Source: Bosea sp. 685 (lineage in GTDB: Bacteria > Pseudomonadota > Alphaproteobacteria > Rhizobiales > Beijerinckiaceae). From it: a stretch of DNA of 64,000 nt. Both the position numbers and the translations under genes were made by a program. The stretch covers positions 2,046,001-2,110,000 of the forward strand of contig NZ_CP134779.1 of assembly GCF_031884435.1 (NCBI RefSeq), read 5' to 3'. The notes beneath the pieces were generated by a model. That model did no database searches. It was not told the origin of the DNA and worked only from the letters and a program-made list of their open reading frames with translations. Positions 34,955 to 45,172 of the stretch are shown here, one piece after another (positions within the stretch are counted from its first letter, which is position 1; every line of letters begins with the position of its first letter).

Positions 34955-35388
34955 TTGGTCATGAGCTTCGTGAATTCGTCGATCGCGTGATGGATCATCA
35001 CGCGATCGACGATGAAGACGTCAAGATGCTTCAGCGCGAGATCTTGATCGATGTCGTGATGACACGCGATATCATCGATGTGCTGGTCGCGCTCGATCGG
35101 GCGGTGCCTGAGGCCTGCGCGGCTTTCGCCGATTACCTGGTCACGCTGACCGTCGACTACGCCGTCTGGGAAAGCCGCCCGACGGGGATCATCGACCGTG
35201 ACAAGGCGCATTGGCTGGTGACGACGCTTAGCGCCGGCGACGGTCCGAGCGCTACGGCCCAGCGCATCGCTTTCGAGATCGTGCGCGAGGCACAACGCTG
35301 CGACGAGGCGCTGATCGGCTTTGCGCTGCGCAAGGGCTCGGAGAAGCTTCGCGGCCTCGGCGCCGAGCGCGTGCTGCTGGCGAGCTGA
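34951..35388 (+). CDS. Conserved-looking hypothetical cytoplasmic protein
   Basis: The 145-residue protein has no signal peptide or membrane segment. It is predicted mostly helical, with a charged N-terminus (MIGHELREFVDRVMDHHAIDDEDV) and a YAVWESRP segment near the middle. GAGG lies 8 nt before the ATG. I do not recognise the family. It is followed by the carboxylase gene but not obviously linked in function. Confidence 0.75.
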   Translation: MIGHELREFVDRVMDHHAIDDEDVKMLQREILIDVVMTRDIIDVLVALDRAVPEACAAFADYLVTLTVDYAVWESRPTGIIDRDKAHWLVTTLSAGDGPSATAQRIAFEIVREAQRCDEALIGFALRKGSEKLRGLGAERVLLAS

Positions 35389-35507
35389 GCCGATCTGCGC
35401 ACAACCGCTTGCCAGCGGCTGAACTTTTGCATCAATGGACGCCGGCTGCGGCGTTCACTAAACCCCGGCGGCCACTGATTTGGTGAGACGGCCGGGAGAC
35501 GCCATCG

Positions 35508-37538
<2,031 letters not shown>

Positions 37539-37624
37539 GGACAGGGGCAGGCTTTCGCCTCTTCCTTGCCAATTGCGGCCGCGGGCCCGAGAGTTGCCGC
37601 TAAGGCTAGATAGGACGAATAGAT

Positions 37625-38245
37625 ATGCTGACGATCTGGGGGCGCATCAGCTCCATCAATGTGCAGAAGGTGGTCTGGGCTGCAGGCGAGGTTGGTCAAA
37701 CCTTCGAGCGCATCGACCTTGGCGGCACATTCGGCGGTACGCGCGAGCCGACCTTTCTCGCCAAGAACCCCAACGCTCAGATTCCCGTTCTGGAAGACGG
37801 CGATGTCTGCATCTGGGAATCCAACAGCATCGTGCGTTATCTGGCAGCGCGCTATGGCGCCGGCTGGATCTGGGAGGAGGATGCGGCGCTGCGCACGGAG
37901 GCCGACCGCTGGATGGATTGGATGATCTCCGAATTGCAGCCCTCGATGACGCCGGCCTTCTGGGGGCTGGTGCGGAAAATGCCAGGGCATACCGACCCAG
38001 AGGTGATCGCGGCTTCCATCGCCAAGACCGAGGCCAAGATGGATATCCTGGAGGCGCATCTGGCGACGCGGAGCTTTCTCGCGGGCGAGCGTTTCGGCAT
38101 GGCCGACATCACGGTCGGCTGCGGCGCGCATCGCTGGCTGAACATGCCGGTCGAGCGCCCAGTGCGGCCGCATATGCAGCGCTGGTACGAGACCCTCTTC
38201 GCGCGCCCGGCCGCCAAGCCGGCCTTGCCGTTGCCGATTTCGTGA
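37625..38245 (+). CDS. Glutathione S-transferase family protein
   Basis: The 206-residue protein has a thioredoxin-fold N-terminus with WGRISSINVQKVVWAAGE, the cis-proline and glutathione-binding segment NPNAQIPVLEDGD...WESNSIVRYLA, and an all-helical C-terminal domain. A conjugation or isomerase substrate cannot be inferred. Confidence 0.88.
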   Translation: MLTIWGRISSINVQKVVWAAGEVGQTFERIDLGGTFGGTREPTFLAKNPNAQIPVLEDGDVCIWESNSIVRYLAARYGAGWIWEEDAALRTEADRWMDWMISELQPSMTPAFWGLVRKMPGHTDPEVIAASIAKTEAKMDILEAHLATRSFLAGERFGMADITVGCGAHRWLNMPVERPVRPHMQRWYETLFARPAAKPALPLPIS

Positions 38246-38256
38246 GATGACGCCCA

Positions 38257-38460
38257 GAGCCGGATGATTTCAGATGGAATCACGGAGTGATCTCATCTGA
38301 AATCATCCGGCTCTCATCAAGGAGTTAGAGCAGGATCAATGCGAAAACCGGTTCCCGCTTTTTCGCATCCTGCTCCAGCTCCTTGTTTTATCGCGTTTTC
38401 TCCGCGCAAACGCTTCGCGTTTGTCGCGAGGGAACCGGTGTCCACTTCGCTCGAAAACGC
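38257..38460. repeat. Palindromic repeat cluster, family B
   Basis: A near-perfect hairpin beginning GAGCCGGATGATTTCAGATG is followed by the block GGATCAATGCGAAAACCGG-TTCCC-GCTTTTTCGCATCCTGCTC and then AACCGGTGTCCACTTCGCTCG. Almost the same block order occurs at 58761-58887. It fills the gap between the GST and the next gene. Confidence 0.8.
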
Positions 38461-38504
38461 TCCCGTGGCCTTGATCTGGCCGTCTCGGCGCGGATGATGA
38501 ACCG

Positions 38505-39029
38505 ATGATCCCGCTGAACGTGCTCCCGGTCTTTCTGTTGATGGTCAGCGCCACGCCGCTGTGGGCGCAGGCACCCGCGCCGCCGCCGGGCAGCGCGGTG
38601 CTCGCGAGCGACCGGGCGCAATTGGCGACCTGCCTGCGCGAGGGCCGCATCGCCGCGCCATCCTGCATCGGCATGATCGCGGTCGCTTGCGTGCGTGCGG
38701 TCGGCGTCGATCAGCGCGCGGCCGAGGCTGGTTGCGCACGCCGGGAGGAGGCGGTCTGGCGCGAGCGGCTGCTGCTGGCGCTGCGCTTGAAGGGGCGCTC
38801 GCTCGACGCAGGCCAGCGCAACCGGGTTGTCGCCCTGCAGGTCGCCTGGGAGAGTTTCGTCGCGCAGAAATGCGCCTTTTACGGAACGACGCAGCGGGAA
38901 GGCTGGCAGCTCGGCCGGCAAGCGGGCTGCGAACTGCGCGAGGTCGCCAACCGCGCGATCGAGCTCGAATGGTCGCTGCCGCAGGCCCAGCCGCGACAGC
39001 CGCAAGAGCCGCCGCGCATCATCCGCTGA
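38505..39029 (+). CDS. Secreted LprI-like (DUF1311-type) protein
   Basis: The 174-residue protein has a signal peptide ending about LWAQA (residue 22). Six cysteines and the C-terminal pattern W.SFVAQKCAFYG...G....GCELREVANR resemble the lysozyme-inhibitor LprI N-terminal domain family. The assignment is by pattern only. Confidence 0.6.
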   Translation: MIPLNVLPVFLLMVSATPLWAQAPAPPPGSAVLASDRAQLATCLREGRIAAPSCIGMIAVACVRAVGVDQRAAEAGCARREEAVWRERLLLALRLKGRSLDAGQRNRVVALQVAWESFVAQKCAFYGTTQREGWQLGRQAGCELREVANRAIELEWSLPQAQPRQPQEPPRIIR

Positions 39030-39106
39030 GGCGGCGGGACGCTCCGCGTTAGCATGCCGTCAGCATGAAGGCTCTATACTTGGCTGAGTTGTGCCGGGGG
39101 CCGTCG

Positions 39107-39895
39107 ATGTTCTTCACTCTCTCCAAGCTCGTCTGGTTCGTCTTCTCTCCGGTGAACCTGGCGATCCTGCTGGCCGGGCTTGCCGCTTTGCTGGCCTTCA
39201 CGCGCTTCGCCCGGTTCGGGCGCTGGCTCGGTGTTCTCGCCTTGCTCGCCCTGTCATTGATGGCGTTCAGCCCGCTGCCGCGCATCGTGATCCGCCCGCT
39301 CGAGAACCGCTTCCCGCAGCAGGATGCCGCGAAGCGGCCGGTCACGGGCATCGTCGTGCTGGGCGGCGCCATCGGGATTGCGCGCGGCGATGTGGTGTTG
39401 ACCTCCGCTGCCGCGCGCATGACCAAGGCGGTCGAGCTCGCGCGGCTTCATCCCGAGGCCAAGATCGTCTTCACCGGCGGCGCCGCCAATTTGGTCACAC
39501 CGGTCACCGAGACCGAAGCCGATGGCGCGCGATTGCTGTTCGAGGGGCTCGGCCTGTCACCGGAGCGGCTCGTACTGGAGGACAGGTCGCGCAACACCCG
39601 CGAGAACGCCGTCTTTACCCGCCGATTGGTCGAGCCCAAGCCCGGCGAGCGCTGGCTGCTGGTGACCTCGGCCTGGCATATGCCGCGTGCGATGGGCGTG
39701 TTCCGCAAGGCGGGCTTTGCGGTCGAGGCCTTTCCCGTCGACTACTGGTCCGAGAATGAGCCGGCCGATTTCATCAGGCCCTATGGCCGGGCGCCGCGCG
39801 GCCTGAGCATCGCCGATGACGGCTTCAAGGAATGGGTCGGGCTCTTGGCCTACCGGCTGGCGGGATACACCGACGCGCTGTTTCCAGGGCCTTGA
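39107..39895 (+). CDS. YdcF/ElyC-type DUF218 membrane protein
   Basis: The 262-residue protein has two N-terminal membrane helices and a DUF218 domain with IVVLGGAIG, the HPEAKIVFTGG strand, and LVTSAWHMPRAMGVFRKAGF. ElyC-like proteins support envelope and peptidoglycan metabolism. ATG 39107, seven nt after a GGGGG stretch, is preferred to the in-frame ATG at 39065. Confidence 0.85.
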   Translation: MFFTLSKLVWFVFSPVNLAILLAGLAALLAFTRFARFGRWLGVLALLALSLMAFSPLPRIVIRPLENRFPQQDAAKRPVTGIVVLGGAIGIARGDVVLTSAAARMTKAVELARLHPEAKIVFTGGAANLVTPVTETEADGARLLFEGLGLSPERLVLEDRSRNTRENAVFTRRLVEPKPGERWLLVTSAWHMPRAMGVFRKAGFAVEAFPVDYWSENEPADFIRPYGRAPRGLSIADDGFKEWVGLLAYRLAGYTDALFPGP

Positions 39896-39897
39896 GG

Positions 39898-39965
39898 CGG
39901 CAGTCGGCAATAGGCAGTCGTTGTCCGGTACTTTTCGACTGCCTACTGCCTACTGGCCACTGCCG
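39898..39965. repeat. Palindromic intergenic repeat, family A, copy 3
   Basis: GGCAGTCGGCAATAGGCAG on the left faces CTGCCTACTGCCTACTGG on the right. It begins 3 nt after the ElyC-like stop and supplies the stop codon and last residues (GSGQ) of the convergent DUF3253 gene. Confidence 0.8.
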
Positions 39966-40225
39966 CCCTCAGGCAGTCGCAAGCGATACACCCCGCGAAA
40001 ATCATCCGGGTCCACCGGCTTGCCCTTGCGGGTGATGACGAGGCGGCCTTCCTTCATCAACCTGACCGCGATCTTGCGCGCCGGCTGCATCAACGGCCCC
40101 CAGCCATCGGGGTGATCGCCGCCAACGGCGCGGGCGGCGTCGGTCGGGCTGATCGTGCCGCCCGGACCACGCTCAGTGACGAGGCGCAGCATTGCCGCCT
40201 CGAGGGCGTCCAGCGGGTCAGTCAT
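39950..40225 (-). CDS. DUF3253 family protein
   Basis: The 91-residue protein reads LRLVTERGPGGTISPTDAAR...WGPLMQPARKIAVRLMKEGRLVITRKGKPVDPDDFRG, matching the DUF3253 winged-helix-like pattern. The ATG at 40225 overlaps the stop of the upstream DUF599 gene (8 nt), so the two are coupled. Function unknown. Confidence 0.8.
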   Translation of the reverse strand: MTDPLDALEAAMLRLVTERGPGGTISPTDAARAVGGDHPDGWGPLMQPARKIAVRLMKEGRLVITRKGKPVDPDDFRGVYRLRLPEGGSGQ

Positions 40226-40946
40226 CACTAGCCTTGCGTGCTGCGGCCTGGTCGATCAGGGCGTTGGCATAGCTGAAGACGCGGGCGGCGTCCGAGGCGA
40301 ACTGGCGGCGATACATCGCGATTAGGACCGCGGCGGTGAAGATCATGAAGGTCGCGGGTCCGAGGAACCAGCCCATATAGGCGAGCGCGAAGAAGAAGGC
40401 GCGCTGGCCGCGGTTGAAGTGCCGGCCGGCGGCGATATTCATCTCGGTCATTTCATGGACGGCACGGGCGGCGTCGCGCTCGTCATGGCTCTTGGCCGGG
40501 GGCAGGGCGCCGATCAGGATGACGCAGTAGTTGAACAGCCGGTAGGCCCAGGCGAATTTGAAGAAGGCGTAGCCGAAGATCACCGCGAGCCCGATCACCT
40601 TCATCTCCCAGGCCGCGCGAGTGGTCGGCGTGCCGAAGGGCAGGTCGGCAAAGAGGGCAACGACGCGGTCGGTCGATTGCAGCAGGGAGAGCGAACCGCC
40701 GATCGCGATCAGCGAGGTCGAGGCGAAGAAGGCGGTGCCGTTCTGCAGCCCGTTCATCACCTGCGTGTCGACGATGCGGTTATCGCGGCCCAGGGCTTCG
40801 CGCACCCAGCGCGCGCGGCGCAGGTTCATCCGCATGTTCAGGCTCTTCGCTGCGTGCGGGCCGAGCTCCACCGCGAAATGATAGCCGATCCACGATGCCA
40901 CGAAGAAGGCGAAGCCGATGATGTCGAAGGTGCTGAATCCGATCAT
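40218..40946 (-). CDS. DUF599 family membrane protein
   Basis: The 242-residue protein has about five hydrophobic segments and the family pattern WIGYHFAVELGPHAAKSLN-MRMNLRRARW, followed by DTQVMNGLQNGTAFFASTSLIAIGG. The function is unknown in the family. It is the first gene of a two-gene minus-strand unit. Confidence 0.82.
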   Translation of the reverse strand: MIGFSTFDIIGFAFFVASWIGYHFAVELGPHAAKSLNMRMNLRRARWVREALGRDNRIVDTQVMNGLQNGTAFFASTSLIAIGGSLSLLQSTDRVVALFADLPFGTPTTRAAWEMKVIGLAVIFGYAFFKFAWAYRLFNYCVILIGALPPAKSHDERDAARAVHEMTEMNIAAGRHFNRGQRAFFFALAYMGWFLGPATFMIFTAAVLIAMYRRQFASDAARVFSYANALIDQAAARKASDD

Positions 40947-40956
40947 TCCATCTCCT

Positions 40957-41060
40957 AGAGCAGTTCCGCGTTTTTCCGAATCGCGGAAACGCTCTAGCTC
41001 CTTGTTTTATCACATTTTCTTCATGCGAACCGGTGCCCACTTCGCTCGAAAATGCTCTAG
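40957..41060. repeat. Palindromic repeat, family B
   Basis: CTAGAGC-GTTCCGCG hairpin arms are followed by CTAGCTCCTTGTTTTATCAC and AACCGGTGCCCACTTCGCTC. The same order of blocks occurs at 38330-38460 and 47256-47358. Confidence 0.75.
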
Positions 41061-41182
41061 AATCCCACACTGCTCGGTGCGGGCCGGCTTGCCAAGGTCG
41101 CGCTCGCAGGGCAGGGCGCAAGGCAGGACGATTGACCGCGACGCCCCGAGCCGACACGGTGCCGCGACAATGGAGACCTGCC

Positions 41183-41605
41183 ATGCCGCAGATTATCACC
41201 AAGGGCTACAAGGCGCTGCTGGCGGAGGCCGAGGCAGCTGTGGAAACGCTCTCGGTCGATGAGGCCAGGGCGCTGTATGGCAGCGACGACATCGTCTTCA
41301 TCGACCTGCGCGATCCGCGCGAATTGGAGCGGGAAGGGCGCATGCCCGATGCCTTCCACTGCCCGCGCGGCATGCTGGAGTTCTGGATCGATCCCGAGAG
41401 CCCCTATGCCAAGCCGGTCTTCAGCCAGGACAAGCGCTTCGTCTTCTTCTGCGCCGGCGGCTGGCGTTCGGCGCTGGCGGCCTTGACCGCCCAGGAGATG
41501 GGGCTGAAGCCGGTTGCCCATATCGCCGGCGGTTTCGGCGCCTGGAAGAAGGCCGGCGCGCCTTTTGAGGCGGCGGAGCCGAGAGAGACCGGCGGCAAGA
41601 ATTGA
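41183..41605 (+). CDS. Rhodanese-like sulfurtransferase
   Basis: The 140-residue single-domain protein has VDEARALYGSDDIVFIDLRDPRE near the N-terminus and the active-site loop FFCAGGWRSALAA with its cysteine. The last residues are GGFGAWKKAG. It may carry persulfide sulfur. The start at 41183 is chosen; earlier in-frame codons lie in the repeat. Confidence 0.85.
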   Translation: MPQIITKGYKALLAEAEAAVETLSVDEARALYGSDDIVFIDLRDPRELEREGRMPDAFHCPRGMLEFWIDPESPYAKPVFSQDKRFVFFCAGGWRSALAALTAQEMGLKPVAHIAGGFGAWKKAGAPFEAAEPRETGGKN

Positions 41606-41614
41606 GACCCTGAC

Positions 41615-41788
41615 TTGTCCCATATCCTGATCGTTCTGGCGGTTATCGCCTTCCTGTTCCGCAAGCCGCTGGGGCGGATTCTTGGCCGCCAGTTCCCGAA
41701 CCGGGCCAAGCGCCAGCAGGTTCTGGGAACCATCATCACCGCCTTCGTGTTGGTGATCGTCTTGAGGGTGGTCGTGCTGTTCTGGTGA
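41615..41788 (+). CDS. Small hydrophobic membrane protein (57 aa, TTG start)
   Basis: TTG at 41615 opens a 57-codon frame: one hydrophobic segment (ILIVLAVIAFLF), a basic middle (RKPLGRILGRQFPNRAKRQQ) and a second hydrophobic segment (TAFVLVIVLRVVVLF). This two-helix hairpin with a positive loop looks like a real membrane protein. It lies 9 nt after the rhodanese stop, so it is probably cotranscribed. I do not know the family. Confidence 0.6.
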   Translation: MSHILIVLAVIAFLFRKPLGRILGRQFPNRAKRQQVLGTIITAFVLVIVLRVVVLFW

Positions 41789-41818
41789 CGGCGGCTCGCA
41801 GAAGGAAACAATGAAGGC

Positions 41819-42469
41819 ATGACGAGAGCTCGGCGCTTCGCCCTGCTGCTGGTTGCGGGCATTCTCCTTTCAGCTTCGGTCGATAGCTGGATGGCATGGG
41901 CCGCAGGGCCCGCCGAAGGCGGTGGCGGGCCAGGGCAGGACATTGCGGCCGAGCGTGAGCTGCCTCGTCTCGACGTTCCCGCCGGGTTTTGCCCGGTCGA
42001 GCCGCAACGTGGCGGCAATCATGCCAAGCTCTGGGAGAGCTTCACCCCGCCGCCGCAGCGCAACAGCAAGCTCCTTGCACTTGAAATCGATTGCGCGACC
42101 CTGCGAGAGATCGAGACGGGACCGCTGCGCCGCCCGCGAAGCCTGTTCAGCGTCCTCACTTCGCCTCCCGACCCTCGCCTGCCCAATTCATTGGAAGGCG
42201 CCCTCGGCGCTCTGGAGACGCGCTTCAGCCGAGCTGAGATCGCGTCCAAGGCGCCGGTGCTCGGGCGAGATGGCTATGCGGTCTATGTGGAGCAGAGGCA
42301 AATGGGGAGGGATGGGCGGCCCGGCCTTGCCGGCGTCTCGGCTTTCACCTTGTGGCAGGGCAAGCCGTTCATCCTCAACGTCATCCAGTTCGATGGTGAA
42401 GCGCAGGTGCCTGAGATCCGGACGCGACTTGCGGCGACTGTGCGAAGCCTGCATGACCTTTCTCGCTGA
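41819..42469 (+). CDS. Hypothetical secreted protein
   Basis: The 216-residue protein has a signal peptide (MTRARRFALLLVAGILLSAS, cleavage likely after AWA) and no recognised domain. A PAGFCPVEP segment and the C-terminal GKPFILNVIQFDGEAQV are the most structured parts. It starts after GAAGGAAACA with an ATG slightly further on. It overlaps nothing and is followed directly by another secreted protein. Confidence 0.7.
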   Translation: MTRARRFALLLVAGILLSASVDSWMAWAAGPAEGGGGPGQDIAAERELPRLDVPAGFCPVEPQRGGNHAKLWESFTPPPQRNSKLLALEIDCATLREIETGPLRRPRSLFSVLTSPPDPRLPNSLEGALGALETRFSRAEIASKAPVLGRDGYAVYVEQRQMGRDGRPGLAGVSAFTLWQGKPFILNVIQFDGEAQVPEIRTRLAATVRSLHDLSR

Positions 42470-42484
42470 GTGGGAAGCCATGAG

Positions 42485-42826
42485 ATGAATCGCTGGACCA
42501 GGCTGATCGCGGCCCTGCTGGCCGCCTCTCTCGCGAGCGGGGCCACGCTTGCCCTCGCGCAGGACGGCCAGCCCCAGAGTTGGTCCGAGGTGAAATGCGC
42601 CCGCTACAAGAAGGCCTGGTCCGAGGCCCTGACGCGCCGGGGGACGCAAGGCTTAGGGCCGGAGTTCCTCGACAATCATGACGCCTTCCTCGCATCGGGC
42701 TGCATGGCGCAGGCCAATGTCTGCCCGAAATCCACGGAGGAGCTCGAACTCGCGAACATCATGGTCATCCTGGCGATGAATGCGGGAACGGCGAGCACCT
42801 TCCTGCCCTTCTCCTGTCGCAAGTGA
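42485..42826 (+). CDS. Small secreted cysteine-containing hypothetical protein
   Basis: The 113-residue protein has a signal peptide ending about LALAQ (residue 25) and four cysteines after it. The mature part contains WSEVKCARYKKAWSEAL and ASGCMAQANVCPKS. ATG 42485 with GGAAG 7 nt upstream is preferred over the GTG at 42470. It probably forms an operon with the previous gene. Function unknown. Confidence 0.72.
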   Translation: MNRWTRLIAALLAASLASGATLALAQDGQPQSWSEVKCARYKKAWSEALTRRGTQGLGPEFLDNHDAFLASGCMAQANVCPKSTEELELANIMVILAMNAGTASTFLPFSCRK

Positions 42827-42902
42827 GGCTTGGGGCGAGTGAGGCTCGGGGTGGTTGAGGCTCGGGGTGGTTGAGGCCTGGGGCAAGCGGGGCTTGGGGT
42901 GA
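42823..42902. repeat. Five-unit 16-bp tandem repeat
   Basis: Five consecutive 16-bp units follow the pattern gtgaggctYggggYgg: 42823-42838, 42839-42854, 42855-42870, 42871-42886 and 42887-42902. The first overlaps the stop codon of the preceding gene. It may vary in copy number between strains. Confidence 0.8.
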
Positions 42903-43030
42903 GCAAAGCGCGAAGCCTGCTCGCCCGGCGCTTGCCGCAAACACCCCATGCGAAAATTGCGACTTGCGCGATTCGCGCCTGCCCGCTTATCGTGCATCTC
43001 TTGGCTCCAACACCAGAAAGGGAGGGCTGA

Positions 43031-43078
43031 ATGAAATTCATCATCATCACCGCTCCCCGAATGCCGTCGTCCCGTTAA
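43031..43078 (+). CDS. Putative leader peptide (15 aa) upstream of the ABC exporter
   Basis: ATG 43031 is preceded by AAAGGGAGGG, one of the strongest ribosome-binding sites in the window. It opens a 15-codon frame, MKFIIITAPRMPSSR, ending in TAA. The last codons form the 5' arm of a hairpin, and the stop codon forms the 5' arm of a competing one. I do not recognise the peptide. The arrangement is that of a leader peptide controlling the exporter gene that follows. Confidence 0.5.
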   Translation: MKFIIITAPRMPSSR

Positions 43079-43170
43079 GTCGGACGACCGCGCGGCCCGC
43101 CTGACTTAAGGCGGCCTGAGCCCAGCAATCCCATCGCGTTTTCGGAAGACCGGGGCAGTGCCCGGGCTTC
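43066..43170 (+). promoter_or_regulatory. Mutually exclusive hairpins (attenuator-like leader) before the ABC exporter
   Basis: Hairpin A pairs GTCGTCC (43066-43072) with GGACGAC (43082-43088). Hairpin B pairs TTAAGTCGG (43075-43083) with CTGACTTAA (43101-43109), one G-U. Hairpin C pairs GG-CCGCC (43094-43101) with GGCGGCC (43110-43116). A and C exclude B. A fourth hairpin lies at 43145-43170 (GAAG-CCGGG / CCCGG-CTTC). No T-run follows, so control by translation or Rho is more likely than intrinsic termination. Confidence 0.45.
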
Positions 43171-43213
43171 GCTTGAATTGGAGTCGGCTGCCGTCGCGGC
43201 GCCGAATGAATCG

Positions 43214-45010
43214 ATGTCCCGTCAGACCCAGACCAGGCGGCCTGAGCCGTTCCGGGCCGTTCTCGGCTTCACTTTCCGCCATTGGGCGCGCGCGCCGAGC
43301 CGCGTCGCCTTCGTCGTCGCGACCGTCATGGTCGCCACGGCGGCCGACCTGTTCATGCCGCTCTATGCCGGCCGCCTCGTCGATGCGGTCGCTGGCGAGC
43401 GTGCGGCCGGGCTCGGCATCGCCTTGCACGCGCTTGGCGTGATGATCGCGCTCGGCGCGGTGACGGTGATCGCTCGCCATTTCAGCTTCATCGGCATCAC
43501 CGGCATGACGCTGCGGACGATGAGCGATGTCGCGCAGGAGGCCTTTGCGCGGCTGCAGCGCTTCTCAACCGACTGGCACGCCAACAACTTCGCCGGCTCG
43601 ACCGTGCGCAAGATCACGCGCGGCATGTGGGCGCTCGACCTCTTGACCGATACGGTCCTGATCGCGCTCCTGCCTTCGCTGATCGTGCTTGTCGGCACGA
43701 CGATGCTGCTGGCTTGGCACTGGCCGGTGATGGGCGCGGTCGTGCTGACTGGGGCGCTGCTCTATGTCGGCGTCACCGTCGCGCTTTCGCTGAACTATGT
43801 CGCGCCGGCGGCCCGGCTCGCCAACAGCTGGGACACGCGCATCGGCGGGGCGCTGGCCGACGCGATCTCGTGCAATCCCGTGGTCAAGGCCTATGGCGCG
43901 GAGCTGCGCGAGGATTCGCGCCTTTCAGGCGTGCTGGCGAAATGGTCGCTGCGCACGCGGCGGAACTGGGTGCGCGGCACGATCTCGGGCACAGCGCAGC
44001 AGCTCGTGCTGCTGGTCATGCGCGGCTCGGTCGTGGGCCTGGCGATCTGGCTCTGGGCGAGCGGGCAGGCGAGCCCGGGCGATATCGCTTTTGTGCTGAC
44101 CTCCTATTCGGTCGTGCACGGCTATCTGCGCGATGTCGGCCAGCATGTGCACAACCTGCAGCGTTCGGTGAACGACATGGAGGAACTCGTCGCCATGCAT
44201 GGCCAGCCCTATGGCGTGCCAGACCGCAAGGGCGCGACCGAGATGGCGGTGACGGCGGGCGAGATCGCCTTCGAGGATGTGACCTTCCACTATGGCGGCC
44301 ATGTCGAGCCGCTCTATCGCGATTTCTCGCTGACGATCAGTGCGGGCGAGAAGGTCGGCCTCGTCGGGCGCTCCGGCTCCGGCAAGACGACCTTCGTCAA
44401 GCTGGTGCAGCGGCTCTACGACGTCACGCAGGGGCGCATCGCGATCGACGGCGTCGATATCGCCTCGGCGACGCAGGCGAGCCTGCGCGGGCAGATCGCG
44501 ATCGTGCAGCAGGAGCCGGTGCTGTTCCACCGCTCGCTGGCCGAGAACATCGCCTATGGTAGGCCCGGGGCCTCGCTCGCCCAGATCGAGCAGGCGGCGG
44601 AACTCGCCAACGCGCATGAGTTCATCATGCGCCTGCCCAAGGGCTATGCCACGCTGGTCGGCGAGCGCGGCGTCAAGCTTTCGGGTGGCGAGCGCCAGCG
44701 TGTCGCGCTGGCGCGCGCCTTCCTGGCGGATGCGCCGATCCTGATCCTGGACGAGGCGACCTCGAGCCTCGATTCGGAATCGGAGGCGCTGATCCAGCAG
44801 GCGATGGAGCGGCTGATGGAAGGCCGCACCACCATCGTCATCGCGCACCGGCTCTCAACCGTGCGCGCGATGGACCGCATCCTGGTCTTCGATCGCGGCC
44901 GCGTGGTCGAGGAAGGCCCGCATGAGGCGCTGCTCCAGCGCGAGAACGGCGCCTATCGTGCGCTGTTCGAGAAGCAGGTCAGCGAGATGGCGAAGGGGTT
45001 GGCGGTGTGA
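43214..45010 (+). CDS. ABC-type multidrug/lipid exporter (fused TMD-NBD)
   Basis: The protein (598 residues from this ATG) has six membrane segments in the first 300 residues and a nucleotide-binding domain with Walker A GRSGSGKTT (about residue 387), signature LSGGERQR (about 491), Walker B ILILDEATS and the H-loop AHRLS. It should export a lipid or drug as a dimer. An in-frame TTG at 43178 would add 12 residues; neither start has a good ribosome-binding site, which fits translational control. Substrate unknown. Confidence 0.88.
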   Translation: MSRQTQTRRPEPFRAVLGFTFRHWARAPSRVAFVVATVMVATAADLFMPLYAGRLVDAVAGERAAGLGIALHALGVMIALGAVTVIARHFSFIGITGMTLRTMSDVAQEAFARLQRFSTDWHANNFAGSTVRKITRGMWALDLLTDTVLIALLPSLIVLVGTTMLLAWHWPVMGAVVLTGALLYVGVTVALSLNYVAPAARLANSWDTRIGGALADAISCNPVVKAYGAELREDSRLSGVLAKWSLRTRRNWVRGTISGTAQQLVLLVMRGSVVGLAIWLWASGQASPGDIAFVLTSYSVVHGYLRDVGQHVHNLQRSVNDMEELVAMHGQPYGVPDRKGATEMAVTAGEIAFEDVTFHYGGHVEPLYRDFSLTISAGEKVGLVGRSGSGKTTFVKLVQRLYDVTQGRIAIDGVDIASATQASLRGQIAIVQQEPVLFHRSLAENIAYGRPGASLAQIEQAAELANAHEFIMRLPKGYATLVGERGVKLSGGERQRVALARAFLADAPILILDEATSSLDSESEALIQQAMERLMEGRTTIVIAHRLSTVRAMDRILVFDRGRVVEEGPHEALLQRENGAYRALFEKQVSEMAKGLAV

Positions 45011-45032
45011 AGCTGCCAGCCCCTGACGCCTG

Positions 45033-45164
45033 CGTCATTCTCGGGCCGCGCATCGTGCGGACCCGAGAACCTCGTGCCGAGAAGGGTTCCGTTTCCACCG
45101 AGAGCCATCTTGTCGGGAGATGCTCGGGTCAAGTGTTTAGCCCGGGACATGCCCGAGCATGACG
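45033..45164. repeat. Palindromic repeats, family C type
   Basis: Two hairpins lie in tandem: one with TTCTCGGG / CCCGAGAA arms (from 45038) and one with ATGCTCGGG / CCCGAGCAT arms (45119-45161). They occupy the gap between the ABC exporter and the convergent GGCT-like gene. Confidence 0.7.
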
Positions 45165-45172
45165 GGACTATC

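Noticed and set aside
42823..42902. CRISPR array
   Set aside because: The 16-bp units are contiguous, with no unique spacers, and no cas genes are near.
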